Below are positions 45,240 through 57,547 of a stretch of DNA of 64,000 bases, piece after piece. The translations under genes were made by a program, and so were the position numbers. Position 1 is the first letter of the stretch. The number at the start of each line of letters is the position of its first letter. Source of the stretch: Trichaptum fuscoviolaceum. Taxonomy: Eukaryota > Basidiomycota > Agaricomycetes > Hymenochaetales > Trichaptaceae. Where the stretch lies: the NCBI GenBank assembly GCA_910574455.1, contig CAJSYZ010000003.1:5224833-5288832 (forward strand), given 5' to 3'. A model generated the notes under the pieces. The model searched no databases and was not told the DNA's origin. It was given only the letters and a program-made list of their open reading frames with translations.

Positions 45240-45960
45240 TCTTACTATTAGGAAAGAATGTGGATGTAAACTAAGTCTGTTATAATGCCTTAACGTTTCT
45301 GTGATGTAGTTGGATTGTTCAAAAACATTTTCACTCAGGAAAAGATTGGAAATAGCACATACACTATATACATATTATTCTATCATTGCTTCATGTATAC
45401 AAAACGGTAGATCCAACAGAGGGAGTTTGTCAGATTTGATACAGTTTTTGCTCTCAACTTGCACCTTCAACATTCCATATTCTTCCAATATGAGAGATAA
45501 ATCTTGAAAAAACGTGGGACTCAATTGATTGCAGTTGGTAAAGCCAATCCAACGGAGATTTGGGAAAGGACCAATTCCGTCTATGAAGCCGATATGGGCA
45601 CGGACTTCTATGTTTTCGAACTTCAGTGAGACTTCCTGAATAGTAGTCGAGAAAAGCTCGAGGACATTGGCGACAATGATATCCTTGACTCTACTATCAA
45701 TTAGTATGAATTGTCTGTTCTTTGAATTTTAGTTGTATATACTCTAGCTTCAAGTACCTTGTTCGTGATCCATGAAGGAGCATCAAGAAAAGGTTCTAGC
45801 AAAGTCATAGCATAGTATCTCTCCCGAGCCGGTGCAGTGAGCTACGAAAGACTTGATAATCAGTATCGTGGAAAGACAGTTGACAACATATATCTCTGTG
45901 TCATCTGTATGAAGTGAAAATTCTTTGAGAGTGGGCAGTGAGATTTCAGTCTGAGACTCA
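45240..45960 (-). pseudogene. Possible F-box/LRR-like gene fragment
   Basis: The minus strand reads EISLPTLKEFSLHTDDTE, then VLELFSTTIQEVSLKFENIE and IGFIDGIGPFPNLRWIGFTN, a leucine-rich pattern common in Agaricomycete F-box proteins (LPxLxxFxL, PNLRWI). Introns and stops break it and its 5' side stops at the duplicated ATTCCGTTAGTTA and hairpin at 45,960-46,040. Confidence 0.35.
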
Positions 45961-45984
45961 TTCCGTTAGTTACATTCCGTTAGT

Positions 45985-46040
45985 TAACGCCCTGAGGGTG
46001 TTTGGGTTTTGCTAGCAACTAGCTGGCCCTCAGGGCGTTA
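45985..46040. repeat. Perfect 14-bp inverted repeat (hairpin)
   Basis: TAACGCCCTGAGGG (45,985-45,998) and its exact complement (46,027-46,040) flank a 28-nt loop. A direct duplication of ATTCCGTTAGTTA lies immediately upstream. It could be a tiny foldback element or the end of one. Confidence 0.7.
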
Positions 46041-46734
46041 TTTTTGTAGTTGCCAGATATCATTTATTCCGGGTGACAGATTTATATACTTTTATATAGT
46101 ATGAGGAGGTCAGATTTGTATATTACGGGGGGTCAAATATTATTAAATGACAGGACTTCGAAGAAGTCCCACGACTCACCAAGGAGGAAGGCGGAGGTCA
46201 CCCGTCAAGTCGGCTGGTCGAAATGTCCGCTCAGGACTACCGCACTACCGCTCACAACTACCGCGGTACTGCGTCAAACTACTGCAGTAGAGAACCAATG
46301 AGAAAATTAGAAAATGTAGAATAATCTAGAATAAATAGAGTTACAACCAATCATAAAGAGGATCTTGTGAATCTAAGACTAAGCCGACAAAATGATGTCA
46401 ACTACCGCGTTAATTTGAATACACTACCGCTCGAAGGTCAACTACCGGGCTGAACTACCGCTCTAATTTCCAATACTACCGCTTTTATTTCCAATACTAC
46501 CGCTTTCATTTCCAATACTACCGCACTCATTTCCAATACTACCGCGTTAATTTCAACTACCGCACTCAACTACCGCTCTTGACACTAAGATATTAAGAAG
46601 CCAAGAAAAAGTCAGGCACAAGCACAAACTTAATTCATTCCGTATACAGCCACTCAGGAACCAAGCTTGCAAGCTGTATATTTATCATCATATGCTTGAA
46701 GGAATAAACAGATGTTATATAGTAATACATATAT

Positions 46735-49137
46735 CTAATCAGAGATAGGTGAGAGAGGTATATGTACTGGAGGTGAAGGAAGTCTATGAAATATCTTTAC
46801 AAACTTAAGGATATAAAATTCAATACAGTCTTGCAAAACTTGTTCGCATTTCTCTACGGAAAGACTTTCACTATGAAAGTTCGTCATCCATTCCGGAGAG
46901 TCAGGCCAGAAGCGCAAGACTTCAATGAGACCATCGAGCAGACGTCGGTCAACGTTATCAGACCATACATCATGAATCTCGCCAGATGACACAGGGAAAA
47001 GCCGCGGTGACCCATCTACACCCCGCCATATTTTCTGCGCACCGTAGGCTCGTAAACCCGCCGCCATAGAGTCACCAGTAAGGTCCATACCAGTCATGAC
47101 TTGATCTGCCTCAATGAGATCCATGCGAAACTGACATTCGCAGACGTCCCACAGAACACGAGCGCGCAGCCTTGCGTCCGAACAGATTTCATCAAAGGAG
47201 ATGGAGCGACCTGCCCAAAACACTTCGCATGACCTGGAGTACGGAGTAAACTTGCCCTCGACAGCGAATATGACTTTGATAGACTGCTGGTGTGCGTTTC
47301 TAGCTATTTTCGAGCGAGATTTCCCTATGGCTGAGGGGTCAATCTTGGGCACTAAATCATTTCGAGAGGGCATAGTGTCCCTCAATCGCTCAAGAGAAGG
47401 AGTGGCAACAGTGCAATCCAAAGGCAGATGACCTTTGGTATAGTCGCCGAGGAGTGCGACTCTCCAATCCTGGATTTTGAGTCCGCCTCGATCAGTTAAG
47501 TAGACAGACTGCCTCATAGCCACGCGTTCACAGAATGGTTTGATTCGAATCCAGTTATGGATATATTCATATGTCTTTTCTGGAGGCTGGAATCCAAAGA
47601 GGTGGATAGGAGGGAAATGGTACCGCGCAGGAGAGTCACGGTATGTCGGGAGGGGTGAAACGCGTTTGAGTGCGGTTTGCCACAATAACGGTATGTTCGG
47701 AAGGTCAGGAAGGTGAGCTGGCAAGATGAAGGATAGGGAAAAAGACACTGGCTGAGAATCAGCGCGGCCAGTCAGATCTTGGTCTTGCTTTGCCGGGCCA
47801 TTTGCTCGTTTCTTTTGTCCGATTTTCGATATCTTGCGAAAGCGCTGCCCGTCATCGGCGTCAGAAGGATGCGAAGGAGAGGCGGGAGAATCGACGTTTT
47901 CCCGAGAACGCTTCATTAACGACGTCCCAATTTCCATAGGCTGTCGGTTAAGGCCTTGATCTTGACCCATTGCAGATCTCATATTTGTTATGAGTGCGAT
48001 CATGCCAGCTTCCGTCATCAGTGAATTCCGACCAGATCGTACGCTGACTGGACGATAGGAAGATGGAGTTATTGCCATGAAGAGCTCTCTTCCGTCCACT
48101 CGACTACGCCACGGGTGCTTGTCGAGAACAGTATCCCATGGACTTGCATCCACTACTTTATAAATCCGAGTGTCGCCTAGCATACTTTCGTAGGGGCGGA
48201 TATACCAGACAGGTATCCTCGCTCGTCGAAGCTCTTCTGCTAGCGCACCATCATCAACGAACACGCCGCGAAATGCACGGGGGTGTTCGACAACAGTCGG
48301 AGGAAGATCGAATGTGTGCAAGTTTCGAGCAATATGCACAACGTAGAAATACAACCCAAAGAGTTCTCGAATAGATCTCTGAACCTCTCGCACCCGCTGA
48401 ACCACGTCTCGCTCTGCTCGTGGTTCTCGTTTCAATTGTTCGACGGCAAGACGAGCCTGGTTGGAAATGTGGAGCGCTAACTTTATCTGCTCCCCATCGT
48501 ATTCTCTTTGCACCTCCATGCACGTCGAGATGGTTAGCTCTAAGGCCCTGGACAGCTCATTGGAGAATGAAAGGTTTAATTTCCCTATCGGCTCGGTGAA
48601 AAGCTCATACGGCGAAGGTCCTGACTGAATCCAGTCGGCGCTTTCTACCGCTCGCCAGACAACCCCATCTTCCCGTAATAGTTTATGCATCGGTGTTCCA
48701 GGTAACCGACGAGGAATGCACATGTGGTGTACGAGAGTGTTGCAGTATATTTGTGGCCAGATGGAGTATTCGTGTGCGCCCCAATGCCCATCTGCCCGTT
48801 GAAAAAGGCCCTTTTCGTCAAAGTCAGGAAACTCAGGAATCCAGCTCATGTTTGGAGAGGAGATGATTTTGAATGTTTCGGAGGTCCATCTAATGATGGC
48901 CGCACTCTGACAGTCGTATGCATTTCGAATTAGGCGGGGCGAGTCTGTGGAACGATATTAGTTATGACGTTGTACGGTCAAGAAATGAGAATTAGACTTA
49001 CCGTGCATCATATTAGCTTTCAACTCAGGAAATGGACTGGTTACATGTCCAAGTCGGTCTGTTGCGTTCCTAACAGGATTGTCCCTAATGATTACCGATT
49101 TGAATGGGAGATTGCGCTGAAGGAGCATACCTTCCAT
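46735..49137 (-). CDS. Conserved Agaricomycete protein of unknown function, element-borne (two exons)
   Basis: Model: complement of 46,735-48,944 and 49,002-49,137 with a 57-nt GTAAGT...CACAG intron, 781 aa, no stops. Exon 1 has LLQRNLPFKSVIIRDNPVRN. Exon 2 holds TWIPEFPDFDEKGLF-like, HEYSIWPQIYCNTLVHHMC, ELTISTCMEVQREYD and RARIPVWYIRP patterns. A disordered middle with a basic KIGQKKRANG stretch follows, then a C-terminal part with FPPIHLFGFQPPE. I recall this set of motifs as a high-copy family of Agaricomycete genomes without a known domain. An upstream exon may exist, as the frame is open to about 49,180. It is well preserved while the neighbouring putative transposase is broken. Confidence 0.75.
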
Positions 49138-49149
49138 TGCCTCCAAAAT

Positions 49150-50540
49150 CGTTGTCTTCCTTAGACATGGTAGCGTTGTGAGGGACCGTAGGCCAGCACT
49201 CGACTCCTTGTCTAGCAGATTTCACTTCGCGTCACCACTATGCTCAATCCGAAGTAGGTATAGGTGATAACAAAGGAGCTGATCATACGGATGGTACTGC
49301 TTCCTCGCTGCCACAGTGACGTCTAAATTTGGCACACTGGCAACTTCCCCCGTGAGTTCCGGGCCGACTCAGTCGAATTCAAGTTCAAGTAGTACACGCC
49401 ACCGGCCAGCCCGTATGCGCGTGTTCGGGGTTATATTTAAAACCCCTCTCCCTCCCGAACGACCCCACCTCCTTTTTGTTAACAACGTCTACGCATTGAC
49501 TACTGAAGACCTATCGGACAGGAAATGTAAGTTTGTATGATTCGATTAATTGTACCGTCGCTGATCGATATAAGATCAATTAGATCCAATGTCATCCGCA
49601 CCCCACGATCGTCTTCAGCGTTTTCTCGTAGTTTCCTTCCGGACCCAGCTCAACATCGCACGAGCTTCGCGCTGCTGCTGATAAGACTGGAAGATTATGC
49701 CGGCTTAGGCTGTCTATAGGTTGTTATGGCCGACTGTCGTTCAAACTGACATCGAAGACTCAGCCATCATTTTAGCGAGCAACATTGGTTTATGTCTTTT
49801 TCATCGGTATGTGTCTGATTCTCATATTGATGTTAATATTATGAGCTCTAAGCTTTGGGTCACATACAGGTACAGATCGGTGCATTAAGAAGCCTTATCG
49901 TCGTAGGTGTATGCTCGTAAGCTATGGTGTTTCAATGACTCTGACCTATCGACCAGGGCTTGGGTCAGTCGGACTCAGGGTTGCAAGAATTAGCTCGAGC
50001 ATTAATGAATGCTAAATCTTCGATAGGTCTCTGGAGCGTCTTCAGGGTGCAGTAAGTAGGCCAACTGTCAAAGTGAAAAAATTGCTCAAATATTTATCCG
50101 TTTTTTTCGAATCTGCAGATCGCTTTGCATCCTATATAAGTGAACCCTTCGAATTCCTCTCCTGCATCATAATGCTTGAAATTACCACAGCATTCCTTGC
50201 CTAATCCCTCTCTTTCCACTTTTCTACATGGTTAATATTATTGCCTGTTTATTGTTGGTACGGGGAGCGGTAGCGATGGAGTTCAAGAGCTTTACTCCTT
50301 TAATACGCGAATATCTTAGTATTCCCGAGGAGGACAGGAGACGGTAGTTTACAGTTGTTCAGGATGCGACACAGTACGGTCGTAGCCGCTCGTTTCTTTG
50401 AACCTCCCATTGACTGTCATCATTCCAGGTGGACATCATATAAGTGCAAATGTACCCTCATTTGCGGACAACTTCGGTTGTAAGTCCTTGGTTTTCGCGT
50501 ACTCGTAATGACGTAGCAGCAAGGCACTGACAAAACCTCA
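49150..50540. other. Divergent intergenic region within the 13-kb element
   Basis: Lies between two divergently read genes. Short frames (49,316-49,540; 50,158-50,345) and several plausible splice sites may be leader exons of the large plus-strand gene, but none carries a recognisable motif. A stretch around 49,650-49,705 resembles 1,575-1,625. Confidence 0.35.
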
Positions 50541-50544
50541 ATAG

Positions 50545-53500
50545 ATTCCTCCGATCAACCCATCGGTAGTGCAACATATTCGCATCAGCCTCCTGGTTAC
50601 GCTCATTCCGAAGGTCGAGGAAGCCATCCAAGACAGCCGCAGTGTCAGCCTGCGGATGGTGGACCATCGTTATTCGGCATAAATCAATCTTATTCCTCGT
50701 TCAACGGACCGGCTCAAGAGACTGTCGGGGCGAATGCCGCAGATAATCTGTTATTTCAGCAGAATGTCCATTCACACATGTCAGCTTATCAGAATGGCCA
50801 TCAAATACCGGTCGCACAGGCTCATGGACCTTCGTATGCTTCTGTCAATATACAGCAATATACCAAACCTGTAGCCATACCGGTCGCACAGTTGGCCTCC
50901 GCTGCCTTCCTGCAGGAGCCCGCACGTATTACCTACCCAATCGAACAACAAGTACCTCTCTACGCAGAGCACGTTGAACTTACGAATCACCATCGTGAAC
51001 CCATTAATGATCCACTTCCTCGGTTACCTGCACGATTCGCTCAAAACCCGACCTACCGCCCTGACATCATCTCCGAAAACCCCCCTGGAACGGGATACTT
51101 GGTTCATGCACCAGTCGACGATCGCGGTCCGTACGCAGTTGGCACGAGGGTTCCCGCTCGTCAACCTACAAACTCTGGAGTGCCGAGCTATTATCGTGAA
51201 GCGAACCTGGAATTTGAGAGGGATAATAGGGATAGTCTATGGCCGCCGGCCTCAGGAGTTCGGAGACGTTCCCACTATACCGCCGTTGACCATCCATCGA
51301 ATCATGCGGTCCCGCTAGAACGTGACAATAGCGTTGTGCGATCAGCCCGTATTCAACCGAAGGAGCGCAATAAATTACAATATTTATTCGATCTCATCCG
51401 GACAGGTTTGGAGTCCTCCGGGCTCCTGCGATCGCCTGATGGGCCGTCCCGTAGCTATGACGTAAGAGAGCAGAGTCATGATAGGACTGTTGTTGCTCGT
51501 CAGCATCGTCTACGTGCAAGCCATACACGCGGATCCAAAAGTCTTGTGACCTCTAAACCCGGACATGGCTCAGTACATCGTCCCGTGCCTGAACTGCAAC
51601 GGGAATTCATCGACAATCATGTTGGTGTCGATCGGTCTCCATCACATGACATTCCCCCCTTCCAATCGTATCCGCCATTGGCTCATCCGTCTTCTGCCCT
51701 GGATCATGCTCAGTACCCTCGCCGGGGTAGGTCTCCCGCTCCACGTCACAGTCATACGTGCAACACCCATCAGAACATAGCCATCAGCATCGTAAAGTTC
51801 CTTTCGGTGTAAATACTTCGCAGAATGTCATCTCGCCAATCACTTCTGTGGGTGCCGTACCAGCACCTCTGGGTGACATCAGACACCAGGGCGTCAATCC
51901 GAGCTTAGGGACGCAGAGAGGGAAGACCAGAGGGAAACGACCTCGTTCGTCATCGTCGTCTGCCTTGTCTGACGCCGAAAAGGGAAAGAATGGCCGTCCG
52001 CCTGTTACTCCTGGTATTGAGCAAACCGAGAACCATGATTCTGGGTTACTTGTAGATCCTTAGATGGCAACTGTCACTATGAATTCGATGCCGAGCAAGT
52101 TGCTGTGGCGCGGGGAAAGCGGACCATTGAGCGCTGCCTTGAGTTGGGCATCGAAGTCTCCGACGAGCATTTGGCTATGGTTAGTTTGTTAGCTTCCATC
52201 CGCACTTTCAATCTGACACACGTACCAGGTCGCTGATTACAGTGAAGCGCAAAGGAAGGGCTTTATCATGGCATACAAGCATTTCAGGCGGGAGTATTTC
52301 GACGATACCCGATCCGATGAAGATCTTGAGAAAGCAGCACGAGCTCTGTACAAAGGTTGCGAACGTCACTTTTCAGCGAGTGTTGATCGCATCACCAACA
52401 TAGCTGAAGTGCACGAGAAGGAGGATTACTTCCGTGATCTCATTGCAACCCTTCTGAAGTCCGATGACCTCTCGGATTTCAATGAAACTGTGGATATCAT
52501 CATTCGAGATATCCCAATGGTTGAGAAATGGATTTCGTGGTGGAGACGCCCGAGCAACGCGGCTATGATATTTCCGTCCTCCAGAGAAATGGACGATCAC
52601 TTGTGGCACACCATCCCTGATACGACGAACGCAACGAGAATCTATGCACTGGGTTCTGTATTGTAGTGTTGGAAATCGCCAAGTAGGGGTGAAGGGCGTC
52701 ATAGGCCTCCTATTATTCGCGGAGTCTCTCGAAGCTATCTACGAGCACCGGATGCGTAAGTGGTATTCATTCTCTGAGAAATCATTGTTTATGTTTCATT
52801 CACAGAGGGCGGTTTCGATGACTATCATGGAAACGATCCTGAACCTTGGCGAGATCTCTTTGAGGTAGCCGGCACAACCCATCTTGGGCGCCGGAAGATG
52901 AAGAAGACCGTCAACGACGGTTGTCCTCCAGATACTGTAAAGAAGTTGTTTGGACACAAGGCTGCGCGAAATCCAGATCGCCAAAGAAGGCCAGAATCGA
53001 ATCTCCGGCGAAGAGCCGCTCACCTTCGAAGTCTCCTGGGAAGAAGATGGCTGGAGTCGAATTCCCGGCGAAGATCCGCTCACAATCGAAGTCTCCCGGG
53101 AAGAAGAAGGTTAGATTGGAATTCCCGAGAAAGAGCCCCTCACCATCGAAGTCTTCCGGGAAGGATGGACACTCTTCGAAATTGATGCAATCCGTAGAGG
53201 CATTTCCTTTGAAGACGATCGATCCTCAGCAACGGAAGCTATCCCACGTGGAAACAATCAGCTACCCATATCATAGGCTTTCGTGTTGGCTTGATACGAC
53301 GCTGGAGGTGTTGTAACGATGTGTGACAAGGAATATCATCGACTTCAGTCGTCTTGAACACGTTGTGCATCAGCAAAGTCCTATCCGGCATGTTATAACA
53401 CACCTTATTGATAGACGAACAGCATTCGGTCTAGATACGGAAGTCATGCAGGCTGAAGCGTTGAAGGAGAAGCTCAGACTCTCTCGTGACACTCTGCGCG

Positions 53501-56233
53501 TAGAGATGCACAAGAGATCTGTGACACGTGAATTGTATGTTTATGACGAGTTATGGGTAAGTCTTGTTTCATCACACAATGAACGATGCGATTGATGGAT
53601 TATGTAGAATATTGTGATCAATTCCTTGCAATTGGACGCTGAGGAGAACAGACAGAATTACAGAGTGGCTTCGTACTTTCTGCCCATGACGATCAAGCTT
53701 AACTCATGCGACGGCGACGCGGCACGGCTACCTCATAGATCAGTATCTAAATCTCCGAACATGGGCCACTTCTTCATGCTATAGTCCTATAACTACGACG
53801 AGTATAAAGGCGACGCCAGTGAGTTCCTCAAACGGCAAGTCAATCCAGGACGGCCTGTACGCGCAAAAGCCGGCACCTGTCGAAACCAGCCCTGCGAGGG
53901 TAGACGCCAGTACAGGGAACTAGCTATTTCCTTGCCTGTGTTCCTTGTCTTCGAGATATTGCCAGAACATCAGAGAAAGGCAGGCGAACAGCAAGAAAAG
54001 CGCAATCAGACAGAGGCTCCGAAAACATGGACCTTTGCTCGTACTATCGACGTATTAGGTGAAGACGAAAGAGGTGGACAGACAATTGAGCACTACGACA
54101 TAACAGCACGCACCTACTTAGGAGAATCATTTCACTGCCGACGTTCGGTCCGGTCTGAACCATTGCCTCATGTACGACGATACGGAACGAGAGGGGGACT
54201 TGCGCGTCGAGGCTCAGACAAGATCGGTGGACACGTTCTTGGCTGGGAAAAGACCGCCCAAAGACTCAATAGCAACTGCCCATGTCGTATACCATCTTCG
54301 CGAAGGATCAGAAGGACAATTGAGAATTGCACGGAAGATTCGAAAGGAACTAAAATTGAAACCAGATGTATCGATTACGCACACATCCGCCATCTCGTTT
54401 CCGCGCGTGTCCTTGGACGGGCCTGATGAGAAGATACTGGAGGATAATCCGTTCTCTCTGTACATGGAGTCCGAGATAACGACTACAGCGAGCGCTACTA
54501 AACCACAACTCAATGAAGTCAGGGCAACTGCGATGAAAGGACTGCAGGCAAGCAAGCAACAGCTGTTCCCAGATATCTATAACGATGGGGCTACGGATAT
54601 CGTCTCAATTCATTCCGACCAAAAGATCACGGGCCGAGTCGGAGTTGAAGATGCGAGTCGCAACTTCAAGAAGCTGGCTCAGAGACTATCATTAGCGTCT
54701 TCCGATGTCCAATCTACACAATCGATCAATTTCTTCAGATGCAGATGCGGCTTCGAAGAGGAGATCGCTGACTGGGAGTTGGATCAGCACATAATTCGTT
54801 GTGATTCATTGGGAGGAGATGATTGTGCACGCTGGTCCCATGCAGCGTGCCAGCCTGATGGTTGAACTCATTTCATCACTCCAGAGGAAAAGTTTTATTG
54901 TCCATCGTGCGAAGCGATTGAAGCAGATCCATCGCAATGGTAAGTGACAGCCGTCAATTGATATAACCTTGTGCCTAACATGTATATGAAGGGTTATGTC
55001 TTCTAAAGAATTAGCAGAGCAATCTCGATTGCCTATGAAGGAGAGACTAAGGTAATCAGCCGTAATAATGTACGGAAGAACACATGCTGACGTGTCCGTA
55101 GACCGGGAATAGGTGTCCTCGTTCGCCTGGGAACATTCTGGTACCCTGGGAGGATCATCGATTGCCCAGGCGACAATGAAGAATCGTATGAGTTGTACAC
55201 TGTGCAGATGTGGCGGCACTGAATACGATAAAGGAGCAAAGACGTCAAAGGCAAGAGCATCGGTAAATGATAGACAAGTGACGGTCAAGATCGATCGTAT
55301 TGTAGACTGCCTATGGGAATCCTGGGTTGCGAGACGAAGTATTAAGGTCAGCCGATTGCAGTGTCTCCACCCAAAGTTTGTGGCTGACTTCCACTGATTA
55401 GATTGGCAAGTTCAGACACGCTAGGGATGTGCCATCCGTAGATTCTCTTCCGGACTATTTCATGGCATATCCCTTCACTGAAAGGATAAATGACTTGCTA
55501 ATGCCACACAAGACAACACTCTTATCAATGATATCAAACGAGGCTGATCTAGATCGTGATGGAATACCCGTACTTCGGTTTCTGGGTAGTAATTCGAAAG
55601 GAACCGACTCTATAAGCATATCAGGAGACGTATCGCTCGACGATCAAGCTCGTATCGTCAATTGGCTATTTCACGTAGTTCAATCGACATTGGGGAAAAC
55701 AAAAGGAACAAAGCAGTCAGATTTGGCGCGGCACAGAGAAGCCTCCTCCATCCTAGTTTGGCTCGTGGGCACGGCTGTGTTAGCACACGCCATAACCATT
55801 TTTATATCCGGAGCGCACGATAATTTGCCGTTGGCAGATGCATTCGAACAGCAGATACGGAGGAGGCGAGACTACAAGGTTGTCGACATTGACCACGAAT
55901 GTTTATCACTTCTTGAAACTCGGATGTTCAGAACGGGTGACGAAATCTGGGGCTTGGACGCTGGTGGCCATCAAGACGGGTGGGATCCGTATGCTGGGAT
56001 TCGGGACTTGGACAAACGAGACAAACAATCTGCTATGGTAAGGTAGTCAGATACTTAAACTTCAAGTGGATAATATTGACGAATAACGAATTAGTATACA
56101 GGGAGAATCTAACTCTACGAATGACAAGCCTATGCAAGACAATAAGGTAAAGGAAAAGAAGGGCAGAGTGAGTCACGGCCGAGGACGAGGACGAGGACGA
56201 GGACGTGGCGGGAAAAGGGAGAAATCATCTTGA
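50545..56233 (+). pseudogene. Large decayed gene: MULE-like core, USP-like peptidase, PHD finger, reader-like domain
   Basis: Order on the plus strand: Pro/Gln/Ser-rich region (50,545-52,060); LDGNCHYEFDAEQVAVARGK, VADYSEAQRKGFIMAYKHF, KGCERHFSASVDRIT, WISWWRRPSNAAMIFPSS and PDTTNA/ESMHWVLY (52,065-52,740); SPSKSPGKK-type basic repeats (52,960-53,170); SYPYHRLSCWLDTTLEVL (53,260), like a USP Cys box; EHYDITARTYLGESFHC (54,090), in the His-box place; a zinc finger CRCGFEE...HIIRCD...WSHAAC...YCPSC (54,740-54,920); RPGIGVLVRLGTFWYPGRII (55,105); a helical part with WGLDAGGHQDGWDPYAG; and an RGRGRG tail ending 56,233. Lesions: shifts near 51,745, 52,060 and 52,637; stops at 53,782, 54,863 and 55,219. 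Confidence 0.65.
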
Positions 56234-57547
56234 ACTTGTTAATGTTATGTTCAGCTGTGATATGTAGCTTGTTAACACGTGGTCTTCATTACGACAGTCA
56301 ATGGCGAAAGTTTCATCTTCTTAATGTTTCTAGTACAATTACTATGAATCGATTAATCATAAGAGGCAGCTTTCTTGCCCTTCCGGCAAGAATTCAAAAC
56401 TCTAACGGCAAAAATTCTAGCTGACAAGTAAATGGCGATGGAGACGGCGACGATCGGCTTCTTGAGTCCTTGGTTCCACCCCTTCATTCTGGAGGGGATA
56501 GTACACACGGAAGTCATGAAGAAGAAAGTGAAGAACCGCGATGCAACTCAGACTCATGTCTCGCGATGGATAAGCATTAGTGGTTTGCTTCCATGAAGAT
56601 TGAGATCAGCATCAACTCGTCTTGCCAGTACACCGTTCGTATAGTCCCAGGCCTTGTCATCTTATGGAACGGCCTAGCAGGGCTCCTGGCTCATTTTCCT
56701 GGGCGTCAAGCCAGTATCCAAGAGGTTTGCGTAAGTACTTCCCCGTCCGGTAGCGTCGAATGCTCCGCAAGCCGAAGGTGATCCTTTGAAAAACGACATA
56801 GGGTTCACATACGAGCTCAAGACTGTGGACTTGTTGACGAAGACGAAACTTTTTGGGGTGGACTTTGTCTGTCACGGACCAATTTATCACTATCTCGATC
56901 GAAGGAAGTATCAATAAACATTACGGACTTCAAGACGCAAAATCCGCCCCTACCTCTCATTTGCCGACAGTACGAGCTGAAGCTCATCCTTGTATTCCTT
57001 TGGCAGGCCGAGATCATGCCGTTCAGAACCTTGCGCATTCGGGACTTGTACGAATATGCAAATAGCCCTTCGTCTTCATCTCTATCTCCATCCTACTCCT
57101 CACCAGCCACCTCTACAAGCTGGATTCCATTCTTATATTCCTTGGGCAGCCTGAGATCACGCCGTTCAGAACCTTGCGCTTGCGCATCTGCGGCTTATTA
57201 GGGGGAGAACCTCTCCTCGGGGATACAGGTTGCTCTTCATTCCTTTCACTACTTCCTTCCTATTCCTCGTCAGCCACAAGGATCTTATCCTCGGTCTCCT
57301 TGAGCAGACAGTCTGAAGCCATGCCGGTCAGAACCTTGCGCATTCGCGACCCAATTGAATCTAATGATGTTCCTCTTCCAGCCCGAAATTAGGAGCTTCG
57401 TACTATGGTCATGACATCGAGAAGCCCAATGGATTTATGTCCATCGTCTCTAAATATCACGCGACATTGAAGGTAGACACTGCTATTGGTCTATGACGCC
57501 GCAATATTATACATTTTGTATATCGAACAAAGCTAAATATGAACATC
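56234..57547. other. Unassigned region inside the 13-kb element
   Basis: A frame at about 56,775-56,915 on the plus strand (DIGFTYELKTVDLLTKTKLF, GVDFVCHGPIYHYLDRRKYQ) looks coding but matches nothing known. From 57,000 a degenerate three-fold repeat begins (listed separately). No intact gene is evident. Confidence 0.35.
57000..57360 (+). repeat. Three degenerate tandem units of about 150 bp
   Basis: The core GCCGTTCAGAACCTTGCGC (or GCCGGTCAGAACC...) occurs at about 57,018, 57,161 and 57,322, each preceded by CAGxCxGAxxxCxxG and followed by a Ser/Pro-coding pyrimidine-rich stretch. In one frame each unit gives PxRTLRIRD. The units look like an amplified exon. Confidence 0.6.

Noticed and set aside
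46224..46600. ACCGC array considered as a CRISPR
   Set aside because: Units are short (16-18 bp), degenerate and have no unique spacers of constant length; the sequence is eukaryotic. It is a subterminal or minisatellite repeat.
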